Shown in pieces: positions 25,606 to 34,237 of a stretch of DNA of 56,388 nucleotides (position 1 is its first letter; each line of letters starts with the position of its first letter). A program made the position numbers and the translations under genes. The notes under the pieces are model-generated. The model had not been told where the DNA came from, did no database searches, and saw only the letters and a list, made by a program, of their open reading frames with translations. The DNA is from CAZJWR01 sp964549765 (lineage in GTDB: Bacteria > Zixibacteria > MSB-5A5 > GN15 > JAAZOE01), in the NCBI GenBank assembly GCA_964549765.1, contig CAZJWR010000021.1, positions 1-56,388 of the forward strand, in the 5' to 3' direction.

Positions 25606-26919
25606 ATGGAAAAAAGGCTCAGTCAGCTCATATTCAATAGTATCAGTGACGGCGTTTTCACTGTCGACCGGAATTGCATTATCATGTCGTTCAACAAATC
25701 GGCGGAGAAGATCACGGGATTCAAAGCATCCGAAGCCGTCGGCAAGCACTGCTTTGACATCTTCCGCACCGACCTCTGCCACCGACAATGCGCCCTGAAA
25801 GATACGCTGAAAACGCATAACCAGGTCAAGAATGCCCGCGTTACGATCATCACCCGGGATGGCCGTGAATTGCCGATCAGCGTCACGACAACCATGCTCA
25901 AGGATGATCAGGGAAGTATTATCGGCGCCGTCGAGTTTTTCCGTGATTTATCCGAGGTGGAACTTCTGAGGAAGACGCTCGAGCAGAAGCGCGCGCTGGA
26001 GGATATTGTCAGTGTCAATCCCAAAATGCACGAACTCATCAACCTGCTTCCGGACATAGCGGAGTCTGAATGCAACGTGCTCATCGAAGGTCCCAGCGGC
26101 TCGGGCAAGGAACTGTTCGCGCAGGTTATCCACAGCATGAGCCCCCGTCGATATGGTCCCTATATCAAAATAAATTGCGCCGCTCTGCCCGCCAGCCTGC
26201 TTGAGTCCGAACTTTTTGGCTATGAAAAGGGCGCTTTTACCGACGCCAAGCGTGATAAGCCCGGACAATTTAGTCTTGCCAACGGCGGTACCCTCCTGCT
26301 CGATGAAATTAGCGAGATGGACATTTCCCTGCAAGTCAAACTTCTGCGGGTGCTCAATAACGGTGAGTATCGACCGCTCGGGTCGGCCAGGACCTTCCAT
26401 ACCGACGCCCGTATCATTGCCGCCACCAATGCCGAGATGGCGAAAAGCATCGCCCAGGGGAATTTTCGCAAAGACCTCTATTATCGAATAAATGTGGTCA
26501 ATGTCACTATCCCGTCACTCAACGAACGACCGGAAGACATTCCGCTCCTGGTAGACCATTTCTTGAGTGTATTCCGCAATAAAAGCCGCAAGGCGATCGA
26601 GCGGATCTCCCCGGAGGCGCTGTCGGTACTGCGCCGTCATTCCTTCCCGGGGAACGTACGCGAGCTCGAAAATGCTATAGAGCACGCCTTTGTCATGTGT
26701 CACGGCGACGAGATTCAGGTCGATCATCTTCCCCCGCATATAACGGCCCACGACATCCCGGGACAGGCTTTGGTGTCGCACGAGAAAAGCGAGAAGGAAA
26801 TGATCATCGAGACGCTGAAGAGATATAACGGCAACAGGTCACGCACAGCCATTGAATTGGGCATGCACCGTTCGACGCTTTGGCGAAAAATCAAAACGCT
26901 CGGGATCGGCCCGCAATAA
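25606..26919 (+). CDS. Sigma54-dependent transcriptional activator with Cys-PAS domain (EBP2)
   Basis: A 437-aa enhancer-binding protein. The PAS domain has Cys49, Cys58 and Cys62 (KHCFDIFRTDLCHRQC). The AAA+ domain has Walker A GPSGSGKE, contact loop GAFTDA and Walker B GGTLLLDEI. The C-terminal Fis-type HTH is MHRSTLWRKIK. The frame is open back to 25543 (TTG) with another ATG at 25582. I chose ATG 25606 because it gives the same short lead-in to ISDGVFTVD as in EBP1 and EBP3. The recognition helix resembles that of EBP3, so it may share the TGCAACA sites. Confidence 0.9.
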   Translation: MEKRLSQLIFNSISDGVFTVDRNCIIMSFNKSAEKITGFKASEAVGKHCFDIFRTDLCHRQCALKDTLKTHNQVKNARVTIITRDGRELPISVTTTMLKDDQGSIIGAVEFFRDLSEVELLRKTLEQKRALEDIVSVNPKMHELINLLPDIAESECNVLIEGPSGSGKELFAQVIHSMSPRRYGPYIKINCAALPASLLESELFGYEKGAFTDAKRDKPGQFSLANGGTLLLDEISEMDISLQVKLLRVLNNGEYRPLGSARTFHTDARIIAATNAEMAKSIAQGNFRKDLYYRINVVNVTIPSLNERPEDIPLLVDHFLSVFRNKSRKAIERISPEALSVLRRHSFPGNVRELENAIEHAFVMCHGDEIQVDHLPPHITAHDIPGQALVSHEKSEKEMIIETLKRYNGNRSRTAIELGMHRSTLWRKIKTLGIGPQ

Positions 26920-26943
26920 ACTCACTGCCCGCGCGACGCCGCC

Positions 26944-28362
26944 CTACTTCATGAATATCATCTTCCTTGCCTTCATTGTATGGCCAACCTGCAATCGGTA
27001 GGAGTATATCCCCGATGAGACGCGTTTCCCGTGACGATCCGTTCCATTCCAAAAAATCGAATGGTGCCCTGCGGGTTTGGTCCCGTCAACTATGGTCGCG
27101 ATTTCCTGCCCCAGCGAATTATATATCGTAATCGAGACGTGCTCACGTCTGGAGAGAGTAAAGTCGATCCGGGTCGAGGGATTGAAGGGATTGGGATAGT
27201 TCTGAGACAGAACAAAATTACCGGGCAACTGAGGCTCTTCTATTTCATCATCGATATCAACGACGATTGTCCGATTCAAAAGGACAGAAACGTCATTCGA
27301 GCTATAATTGGCCACCGCCAGGTCATTATCGCCATCACCATCCAGATCGGCGGCGCAAACGGATACGGTACTGCTGCCCGCCCCGTAATTTTCCGGTACT
27401 GCAAAAGTTCCGTCGCCCGCGTTTAACAGGACAGATACGCTGTCAGAACTGAAATTCGCCACGGCCAGATCGTTATCGCCATCGCCATCCAGATCGGAAC
27501 CATAGACAGCCGTTGGACCAGTCCCCGCCGCATGACTGACCGCTCCGGCAAAAGTACCGTTACCGGAATTGATCAGGATCGAGATACTATTCGAATAATA
27601 ATTCGTCACCGCCAGGTCAATATCACCGTCGCCGTCAAGATCCGAACCGTGCACCGACCCGGGATTATCGCCCGCTACATAATTGACCGCTCCGGCGAAA
27701 GTTCCGTCGCCGGTGTTGAGGAGAATCGAAACATTACCGGTACCATGGTTTGTGACCGCCAAATCGATATCATCGTCGCCATCGAGATCGCAACTGCACA
27801 CGCACCCCGGATCCTGACCCACCGCATAGTTGTCCAATTCGGGAAAGGTCCCATCACCCGCGTTAAATCTGATCGAGATGTTGTTTGAACCGTAATTTGA
27901 CGCGGCCACATCAATATCGCCGTCATCGTCAAAATCGGCAGCGCACACGGACTGGGGTTCAGTACCCACCAAATAATCGATCGCTCCTGCAAAGGTCCCA
28001 TCACCTGTGTTGAGCAGGATGGAAACGCTGTGTGATCCAAGATTGGTCACCGCCAGATCATTATCGCCATCACCGTCAAAATCGGCACTGCATACGGACC
28101 GGGGATCGTCACTCACCGCGTAGTCGACATGGCCGGCAAAGGTTGCGTTGCCGGCGTTGAGCAGTACCGAAACATCGTCCGAGAGATCATTCGCCACCAC
28201 CAGATCAATATCGCCGTCTCCATCAAGGTCGGATGCGGATACGTAATAAAGGCGGCTGCCAGCAGGATATTGAACTGCTGCATCAAAAAGAGGATCGACG
28301 GCATACACTGTTGTCCACAAAGAAAGCAGGCCCGCCATCAGAAAAGAGCATTTACATTTCAA
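26944..28362 (-). CDS. Secreted VCBS/FG-GAP repeat protein with T9SS-type sorting domain
   Basis: A 472-aa surface or secreted protein. A signal peptide is followed by seven repeats of about 49 residues, each with a calcium-binding-like DxDGDGDxDLA motif and VSxLLNxGDGTF, likely folding as a beta-propeller. The last 85 residues form a Por secretion/T9SS-type tail: LSQNYPNPFNPSTRI, YNSLGQEI, GIYSYRLQ and a basic end. The likely start is TTG at 28362, because GGAGG sits five bases upstream and it gives a compact signal peptide (KCKCSFLMAGLLSLW). The upstream ATG at 28431 would add 23 poorly fitting residues. It converges with EBP2. Confidence 0.85.
   Translation of the reverse strand: MKCKCSFLMAGLLSLWTTVYAVDPLFDAAVQYPAGSRLYYVSASDLDGDGDIDLVVANDLSDDVSVLLNAGNATFAGHVDYAVSDDPRSVCSADFDGDGDNDLAVTNLGSHSVSILLNTGDGTFAGAIDYLVGTEPQSVCAADFDDDGDIDVAASNYGSNNISIRFNAGDGTFPELDNYAVGQDPGCVCSCDLDGDDDIDLAVTNHGTGNVSILLNTGDGTFAGAVNYVAGDNPGSVHGSDLDGDGDIDLAVTNYYSNSISILINSGNGTFAGAVSHAAGTGPTAVYGSDLDGDGDNDLAVANFSSDSVSVLLNAGDGTFAVPENYGAGSSTVSVCAADLDGDGDNDLAVANYSSNDVSVLLNRTIVVDIDDEIEEPQLPGNFVLSQNYPNPFNPSTRIDFTLSRREHVSITIYNSLGQEIATIVDGTKPAGHHSIFWNGTDRHGKRVSSGIYSYRLQVGHTMKARKMIFMK
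27246..28296 (-). repeat. Coding tandem repeats, about 147-base period
   Basis: Seven copies of a VCBS/FG-GAP unit within the 26944-28362 gene, visible at DNA level as recurring 'GCCATCGCCATCCAGATC'-like segments on the plus strand. Boundaries are approximate. The diverged copies suggest an old expansion rather than a recent one. Confidence 0.75.
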
Positions 28363-28713
28363 TGCGGCCTCCGAACTGAAAATGTGATTTTTCGGCAGCG
28401 GTTGTTCGCGATTAATGATCTGGAAATTCAAATTCCGGGAATGAATCGATATGAAACTATACCCGGAAAACCCCTACAAGAGGAACATAATCCTGAATTT
28501 TTGATATGTCAAGTTCGAAACGGGCGGAGACTCCGGTTCAAGGACGACAGCGGTGCAATCCGACTCCGTCCGAATAGAGCAGAATAATCATGCAATGCCA
28601 TCGATACAATCGGAGAGGGTGTTCGCGTGGCAAGATAAGACGTGGATTTCGATATGCGACGGTCTTGAAATTTCCCGTACCGGGCTTTGACCATCCCGGA
28701 CCGTCCGGCGAAT
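28363..28713. other. Intergenic region between VCBS gene and receiver operon
   Basis: About 350 bases with no gene. It should hold the promoter of the VCBS protein and the 3' end of the large minus-strand operon. A weak stem (CCGGG...CCCGG at about 28680-28705) follows the operon's last stop on the minus strand but has no good T run, so I do not call it a terminator. Confidence 0.4.
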
Positions 28714-29094
28714 CTACCCGATCAGTTCTTTGACCTTGGCGAGGAGTTTGTCCTTGTCGACGGGCTTTTCAAAAAATCCCGCGGGCGATTTCTTCTTGCG
28801 CAGCCGGTCGAGAAATTCGCTCAATTTGGGCGTCGCCCCGGTCAACATGATAACCGGGATACCGGCCAGATTTTCCGCCTTCAGGAGATTCCAGTACATC
28901 TTGATGCCCGACTCGCCGTTCATGCTGATATCCAGCGTGATCAGGTCGGGATGTTCCGATTGCACCTTGGCGAATCCCTCGGCCCCGTCGGCGGCCGTTA
29001 TGGTCTCGTAACCGTTTTCGGTGAAGAAAATGGACAACCATTTGACCACATCGGGCTCGTCGTCTACGATCAATATTTTTTTGGACTGTGCCAT
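28714..29094 (-). CDS. Stand-alone response-regulator receiver
   Basis: A 126-aa single receiver domain: KKILIVDDEPDVV, phosphoacceptor Asp in LITLDISMNGESG, conserved Thr in MLTG, and Lys in FFEKPVDKD. There is no output domain, so it must act by protein contact or as a phosphate relay. GGAGG stands nine bases before the ATG. It is the last gene of the sigma54 operon that starts at 37258, 75 bases after the second receiver. Confidence 0.9.
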   Translation of the reverse strand: MAQSKKILIVDDEPDVVKWLSIFFTENGYETITAADGAEGFAKVQSEHPDLITLDISMNGESGIKMYWNLLKAENLAGIPVIMLTGATPKLSEFLDRLRKKKSPAGFFEKPVDKDKLLAKVKELIG

Positions 29095-29169
29095 GAAGAT
29101 ATACCTCCGTCAATATTTTTCTCTCTTTTTTTCCGTCCGCGCATCACCGAACGGACGTAAGCAGACCGT

Positions 29170-29697
29170 CTACCGACCGCCGGATTTCTTTTCGATCAAC
29201 TCCTTCAGTTTCCGGAGGGTGTCGGGGTCGGCGTTGTCGATGATGTTTTTGAGCTCATTCTGCATCCGCACCTGTTCGGCCGATTCATTCTCGTCGGGTG
29301 TCGTTTCCACGCCCAGCAGCTTTTTGATGGCCGCGATATAATTATGCGGCTTGACCGGCTTTTCGAGATAGATGCCGGGTCCGGACATGGTCAGTTCCCT
29401 GAGGTCGGATTTGCCGAGGTCGTCGCGGGCGTGACCGGTGACGATGATGATCGGGATTTTCGACCAGGTCTTGTTTTTGGCCAGGTCGTGGTAAAATTTG
29501 ATACCCGATTTTCGCGGCATCACCAGGTCCAACGAGATAAGGTCAGGGACGTGCTTTTCCACGGCCTCGAGCGCCTCGAACCCATCGGAGGCGAGGATGA
29601 CGTCGAATCCCGCCTCCATCAACGCCGCCTTCAGAAAATTGCGCACGTCGGCTTCATCATCGACGACCAGCACGGTTTTTTTCGACTTGTCTGCCAT
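29170..29697 (-). CDS. Receiver domain protein with short helical C-terminus
   Basis: A 175-aa protein with a receiver domain (KTVLVVDDEADVR, LISLDLVMPRKSGIKFYHDL, IIIVTGHA, LEKPVKP). The roughly 50-residue extension is charged and helical (EQVRMQNELKNIIDNA, DTLRKLKELIEKK), with no DNA-binding domain. ATG 29697 was chosen for GGGAG seven bases upstream; the frame upstream overlaps the kinase gene. It belongs to the same phosphorelay as the PAS kinase that ends 22 bases before it. Confidence 0.88.
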   Translation of the reverse strand: MADKSKKTVLVVDDEADVRNFLKAALMEAGFDVILASDGFEALEAVEKHVPDLISLDLVMPRKSGIKFYHDLAKNKTWSKIPIIIVTGHARDDLGKSDLRELTMSGPGIYLEKPVKPHNYIAAIKKLLGVETTPDENESAEQVRMQNELKNIIDNADPDTLRKLKELIEKKSGGR

Positions 29698-29719
29698 ATA
29701 TGTCTCCCGGGAAAGGCGC

Positions 29720-31198
29720 TCAATCGCCTTCCGTCTCTTCTTCCGATTCAAGATACAACGATTTTAGCCGGGCGCGGGGAAATTCCATGCGGAACCGGGC
29801 GCCTTTGCCCTTCTGCGAATCGACGATGATTTTGCCGCCGTGTTCCTGCACGATTTTGCGTGTCGTCAAAAGGCCCAGACCCGTTCCGCCGCCGCCCTTG
29901 GTGGTGAAAAATGTCGTGAATATTTTCTTCTTTATTTCATAATCCATGCCGCAGCCGTTGTCGGTGACCTCGAACACCAGAACATCGCGGTTTTCGCGGA
30001 CGCGTATGGTCACCAGCGATCCCTTCTGCTCGCCCATGAGGCAGGCGTCGATGGCGTTCGATACGAGGTTGGTCAGGCAGGTATGGATGCCGTCGGGATC
30101 AAGCGGCGCCGGTTTTATTCCATCGTCCGGTTCGGCCTTCAATTCGATGCCCGATTTGGCCGCGACGTCTTTGTAAAGATCGACGATTTCATCGACCAGC
30201 GTCCGGGGATCGACCATAACCAATTTGGGGAGCCGGCCCTTGGAGAAACTGAGAAAATCCTTCACGAGGGTGGTCGTCTTGTCGAAGTTGCGCTCCAGCA
30301 TCTCCCATCCCTGACTGACAAGGTCCTTGTCGTTCTTTTGCAGGCCGAGACTGACGATATACTTGCCGCCTTCAAGCCCCATCAGGATATTCTTGATGCT
30401 GTGGGCCAGTCCCGCGACCGTCTGCCCCACCGCGGCCAGCCGTTCGGCCTCGATAACTTCATGTTCGAGTTTCTTTTGCTCGGTGATGTCATTGCAGATT
30501 TCGATGACATGGGCGACACGGTCGCTGTCCCGGATCAAAGGCGAGGTGGATACGGCATAATGGATTTTCTGTCCGCGTTTGCCCGTGCCCTGGTGTTCGG
30601 AATGATGTACCCGGCCGTCTTTGAAGGTCTTGGCGGCGGGGCAATTGGCACAACGGGTTTTACGTCGTTTGTACATTTCGTAGCAATGCCTGCCCAGCAC
30701 GTCGCCGAAATTTTCGCGGAAACTCTCATTGGCCCGGACGATACAATAGTCTTCGTCGATGACCGTGATATAGCAGGGGACGCGGTCGAAAAGGATCTGG
30801 TATTCCTGCTGCCACATGCCGGTCCCGGTGACATCGAGCGACATTTCCACGACATAATCGACACGCCCGCGGCCATCGGGCCGCAGCGGCGCGCAATGGC
30901 CGATATAATGCGCTTTGCGGCCGTACTGATCGATCCCATCGACGTCATTGACGCGCGGTTGGCCGTCGGCAAATACATCGCGGATGGTGCAATGAGGGCA
31001 GGGCGCGTTCAGCTTTTTGTAGACCGCATAACATTTCTTGTCGCGCCACTCGCCGAAGTACGAGGCGAAATTATTATTGGCCTTGACGACATTGTAGTCG
31101 CGGTCGATGATGGCGATGCTGAACGGAACGAGCTCGAAAATCGAGTTGAACGCCCAAGCGTCGAGTTCCCCGCCGTTTGTGGCTTTCGTCTCGGGCAT
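29720..31198 (-). CDS. Cytoplasmic PAS-PAS histidine kinase with Cys-rich PAS loops
   Basis: A 492-aa soluble histidine kinase. PAS1 (about 15-125) contains CYAVYKKLNAPCPHC and PAS2 (about 130-250) contains CYEMYKRRKTRCANC, both C-x10-C-x2-C. The H-box is VAGLAHSIKNIL, followed by an HATPase domain with NLVSNAIDAC, DNGCGM and GGTGLGLLTTRKIV. No membrane helix is present. The paired Cys patterns suggest metal, Fe-S or thiol redox sensing in the cytoplasm. The start overlaps the stop of the receiver gene before it by one base. It lies in the same transcript as the second redox complex. Confidence 0.9.
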   Translation of the reverse strand: MPETKATNGGELDAWAFNSIFELVPFSIAIIDRDYNVVKANNNFASYFGEWRDKKCYAVYKKLNAPCPHCTIRDVFADGQPRVNDVDGIDQYGRKAHYIGHCAPLRPDGRGRVDYVVEMSLDVTGTGMWQQEYQILFDRVPCYITVIDEDYCIVRANESFRENFGDVLGRHCYEMYKRRKTRCANCPAAKTFKDGRVHHSEHQGTGKRGQKIHYAVSTSPLIRDSDRVAHVIEICNDITEQKKLEHEVIEAERLAAVGQTVAGLAHSIKNILMGLEGGKYIVSLGLQKNDKDLVSQGWEMLERNFDKTTTLVKDFLSFSKGRLPKLVMVDPRTLVDEIVDLYKDVAAKSGIELKAEPDDGIKPAPLDPDGIHTCLTNLVSNAIDACLMGEQKGSLVTIRVRENRDVLVFEVTDNGCGMDYEIKKKIFTTFFTTKGGGGTGLGLLTTRKIVQEHGGKIIVDSQKGKGARFRMEFPRARLKSLYLESEEETEGD

Positions 31199-31602
31199 TA
31201 TCGTTCTCTCCCCGGCGACGCGGACAGGATTTCATTGACAACCGACAGGTAATGATCCGCCGATACCGGTTTTTCCAGATAATAATCCGGTTCGGGGACG
31301 GCCTGATCGGGCACGTAGAGCCGGAAGTCGAAGTTCCCGTCCTGGCCCGCGCCGCTGATGATGATAACCGGGATGTCCTTCAGAACAGCATCCGATCGCA
31401 AGCGGGTGTACATCGATATCCCCGATTCCTTCGGCATCATGATATCCAGGCAGATCAAATCCGGCCGTATCTCCCGCGCCATATGCAGTCCGCTTTCGAC
31501 GTCATCGGCCACGGTCGGATCGAAACCGTTGACCCGAAGCACGGTAGCCAGATAGGTCGCAATATCGCTTTCGTCTTCGACGATAAGAATCTTGTACGCC
31601 AT
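31198..31602 (-). CDS. Stand-alone response-regulator receiver
   Basis: A 134-aa single receiver: YKILIVEDESDIA, LICLDIMMPKESGISMY with the phosphoacceptor Asp, IIISGAG, and a longer loop (about 88-104) before YYLEKPVS. There is no output domain. It starts three bases after the NrfD-cytochrome gene and overlaps the PAS kinase start by one base, so kinase and receiver are surely co-translated. The SG[I]x[MF]Y signature is shared by all three receivers of this operon, suggesting duplication. Confidence 0.9.
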   Translation of the reverse strand: MAYKILIVEDESDIATYLATVLRVNGFDPTVADDVESGLHMAREIRPDLICLDIMMPKESGISMYTRLRSDAVLKDIPVIIISGAGQDGNFDFRLYVPDQAVPEPDYYLEKPVSADHYLSVVNEILSASPGRER

Positions 31603-31605
31603 GAC

Positions 31606-33474
31606 CTATATCGAATCCTTTTTCAGATACTGCTCCGGGATAATCACCCGGTTATATTTTCGCACCGCGAGTTCGTTTTGCATATTGTCCTTCAGATAAC
31701 GCGGCGGCTCCTCTTCATGACACGAGGCGCATTGCGCGAGATTCTTCTTGTCCGCCAGTTCGGCGGCTTTTTTCGTATGACAGGTCACACACATCAGGTG
31801 CATGGCGTCGACATACGATACGCCCTGATAACTTTTTACCTTGATTCCGGCGTTGGCCGGGATGAGGTCGATGTGACAATCGTCGCATGCGGCAGCCGTT
31901 GCGGCCAGCTTGCGCTGACCTTCGGGGTGGCATTTGCTGCACGGAATGTCGGCTCCGGCCGGGTCGGCGTGCCAGTCGTGACGGAATACGTCCGTAGTCG
32001 TGTACATTTCGCGGTGGCATTCCCAGCAGCCGCTGTTTTTATCGAGCGGCATGTTCATGTGGTGGCAGAGAGCGCACGAATCCCTGGTAACGACGCTGTC
32101 AATATGTTTGGCATGGTCGAACTTCACCCCGTAGCCGTCGAAGTTGCCATCGATGAACAAGGTATCGCCGCCGCGGGCCTTCTGCGCGGGAACATGCTCG
32201 ATACCTTCGCTATGAACCCGCGCTCCTGGCATGAAGGCAAAACCGAGCGCAAAGCTGAGTACGAACACCAGCGAATACTTGGTGCGCGCCGCCACGATCG
32301 GTTCTCCCAGCCAAGCCTGAGAGGCCATATCAAACTTGGGCCTGGCATACTGATCGGTTTCGGGATCGCGCGGCGGCTTTTCCCAGATGTGGAATTTCTC
32401 GACCGCGAAAAGGAATGCCAGCGCCGCCGCCGACACTACGCCGAGACTGATGGCGACCTCCGTCCACGACGGAATATAGGTACCGCCCGTGGCACGGAGC
32501 ATCGTCAGGCCGCCGACATTGAGCCGATTGAAGACGACCCCGGTGACCACCAGAATCGACCCGACCCACTGCCCGGCGGCGCTGGTGCGGAACCGCGGTA
32601 TGGAGAATAGGAGCACGGGAATAAGCACAGTTATCGTAATTTCGATGATGAACAGAATACTCTCCCATGAGCCGCTGACGATCAGGGGTAATTTTCCGGC
32701 AACGGCGAGATCAGTCATCTTGACGACAAAATAAAGAATCAACACCCACATCGCCGCCGTGGCCAGTTTGGCCACCCGATCGTTTCCAGCAGGTCTTTTG
32801 TACAGCCAATGAGAAAAGAGGCTCTCGAACGAAACCATCATCAGACCCAACGCCACCGCGGAGATGAAAAATTCGATCGGCAGAATGGGTGAATACCAGA
32901 GCGGACTAAGCTTGAAGGGCATTATCAAAAACAATGAGCCGAGGGAGGACTGGTGCAGAGTCGAAAGCATGATCCCGAGCAGCACCAGCGGGAAACGAAA
33001 TTTCATGAGCACGGCGCGGATTTTAGCGTAGCGGCTAGTTTCTTCGAGCGGAACGGGACTGAATTCCAGAAGCAGGACGGCCGTATAGAGCATGACGCAC
33101 CAGCCGACTTCGAACAGCGGTGAGTGTGGATTCCAGTAAATGATCAAATGCCAGATGTTCCACGGCAGGCCCACATCAAAAATTAATCCACCGATAACGG
33201 CCAGATATCCCAGAAAGGCAGTCAGCACCGCAGGACGAACCAACGGTTTGAATTCCTTGCGTTTCATGATATAGAAGATGGCGGTCATGACAAAACCGCC
33301 GGCGGCGAGGGCAACCCCGGCCATGACATCGAATCCGATCCAGAGGCCCCAGGGCGTGGCGTCGCTGAGATGGGTGGTCACGCCAAGCCCGAAGACAAAG
33401 CGGCTGATGGCGACGGCGGCGGCGATTCCGGTTATCAGCCATAAAACCAGTTTGACATTGTGCACCCTATTCAT
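31606..33474 (-). CDS. NrfD-type membrane subunit fused to hexahaem cytochrome c (second copy)
   Basis: A 622-aa paralogue of the 18345-20336 product. The NrfD-type helix bundle spans about 1-370 (FGLGVTTHLSDATPWGLW, GLIFDVGLPWNIWHLI). A further helix near 397-412 (YSLVFVLSFALGFAFM) precedes a periplasmic-type domain with six CxxCH motifs at about 467, 483, 512, 530, 562 and 582. His residues such as FDHAKH and FRHDWH could serve as distal ligands. It overlaps the ferredoxin gene by eight bases. Retention of the fusion and haem number in both copies argues that this is a stable architecture. Confidence 0.9.
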   Translation of the reverse strand: MNRVHNVKLVLWLITGIAAAVAISRFVFGLGVTTHLSDATPWGLWIGFDVMAGVALAAGGFVMTAIFYIMKRKEFKPLVRPAVLTAFLGYLAVIGGLIFDVGLPWNIWHLIIYWNPHSPLFEVGWCVMLYTAVLLLEFSPVPLEETSRYAKIRAVLMKFRFPLVLLGIMLSTLHQSSLGSLFLIMPFKLSPLWYSPILPIEFFISAVALGLMMVSFESLFSHWLYKRPAGNDRVAKLATAAMWVLILYFVVKMTDLAVAGKLPLIVSGSWESILFIIEITITVLIPVLLFSIPRFRTSAAGQWVGSILVVTGVVFNRLNVGGLTMLRATGGTYIPSWTEVAISLGVVSAAALAFLFAVEKFHIWEKPPRDPETDQYARPKFDMASQAWLGEPIVAARTKYSLVFVLSFALGFAFMPGARVHSEGIEHVPAQKARGGDTLFIDGNFDGYGVKFDHAKHIDSVVTRDSCALCHHMNMPLDKNSGCWECHREMYTTTDVFRHDWHADPAGADIPCSKCHPEGQRKLAATAAACDDCHIDLIPANAGIKVKSYQGVSYVDAMHLMCVTCHTKKAAELADKKNLAQCASCHEEEPPRYLKDNMQNELAVRKYNRVIIPEQYLKKDSI

Positions 33475-34237
33475 CGTCGCTATCCTCTTTCTTGCTCTCG
33501 GGTCGCTGCAATTCCATGCGGCGGCGGATAATCCAATTGAGGCCGTACATAACCCCTCCCATGCCGACGAACGCCGCCGGCACCGCCTTCATGGCCAGGG
33601 CGGTCGTCTGGGGCAACGGCTTGGGGCCGAGTTTCGACTGGTAGGACAAAAATCCCAGATCGATATCCGATATATACAGCACCGATGTCCCGCCGATCTC
33701 ATGCTCACCCCACACGTGATCGATATACAGGCCCGGATTTTCCCGGATACGGCGGTGGGCTTCAGCCAGCAATTCCTTACGGCTGCCGAATATGGTTGCC
33801 TTCTGGGGACAGGCTTCGGTGCACGCGGGCTGTTGACCGATTTTGATCCGGTCATAACAGAGAATGCACTTGCGCACGTACGGCACCTGCTGATCCCAGT
33901 CGTAGCGGGGGATGCCGTACGGGCAGGCCATCATGCAGTAGCGGCAGCCGAGGCACTTATCGCTGTCGTATACGACGGCGCCTTCTTTGGTTTGATGCAG
34001 GGCGCCGACCGGACAGACCGAGGCGCAGGCCGGTTCCAGACAGTGCCGGCATTGCTTGCGGATGTAGTGTTTGTCGGGTTTCGCCAGAATCGACGTCCAA
34101 TTTTCGGCGGACAACCCGTCGTTCTTCTGCCATACGCGCGGGACATCCAGTTCCAGTTTGTTCGTCCGTTTGCAGGCGATGACGCATTCCAGGCAGCCGA
34201 TGCATTTGGTGACATCGGTTAGAATCGCGGCGCTCAT
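33467..34237 (-). CDS. Iron-sulfur subunit of second redox complex, HmcB/DsrO/HybA-like
   Basis: A 256-aa paralogue of 20333-21130: CIGCLECVIAC, CRHCLEPACASVC, CLGCRYCMMACP, CILC...CTEACP, and one C-terminal membrane helix (about 218-240). No Tat signal is present. ATG 34237 has AAGGAG eight bases upstream and overlaps the DsrM-like stop by four bases; the upstream ATG at 34270 lies inside that gene. It probably wires the HdrD-like subunit to the NrfD-cytochrome subunit. Confidence 0.9.
   Translation of the reverse strand: MSAAILTDVTKCIGCLECVIACKRTNKLELDVPRVWQKNDGLSAENWTSILAKPDKHYIRKQCRHCLEPACASVCPVGALHQTKEGAVVYDSDKCLGCRYCMMACPYGIPRYDWDQQVPYVRKCILCYDRIKIGQQPACTEACPQKATIFGSRKELLAEAHRRIRENPGLYIDHVWGEHEIGGTSVLYISDIDLGFLSYQSKLGPKPLPQTTALAMKAVPAAFVGMGGVMYGLNWIIRRRMELQRPESKKEDSDDE

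Noticed and set aside
27246..28296. Tandem DNA repeats that might be a CRISPR or minisatellite
   Set aside because: The period matches a 49-residue VCBS protein repeat in frame; repeats are diverged and coding.
29840..31252. 470-codon plus-strand open frame opposite the PAS kinase
   Set aside because: It is antisense to a gene with clear PAS, H-box and HATPase motifs. Its translation has no recognisable motif; the openness comes from the codon pattern of the real gene.
31177..32610. 477-codon plus-strand open frame opposite the receiver and NrfD-haem genes
   Set aside because: The opposite strand encodes the receiver and six CxxCH motifs in frame. The plus-strand product spans two genes and shows no domain.
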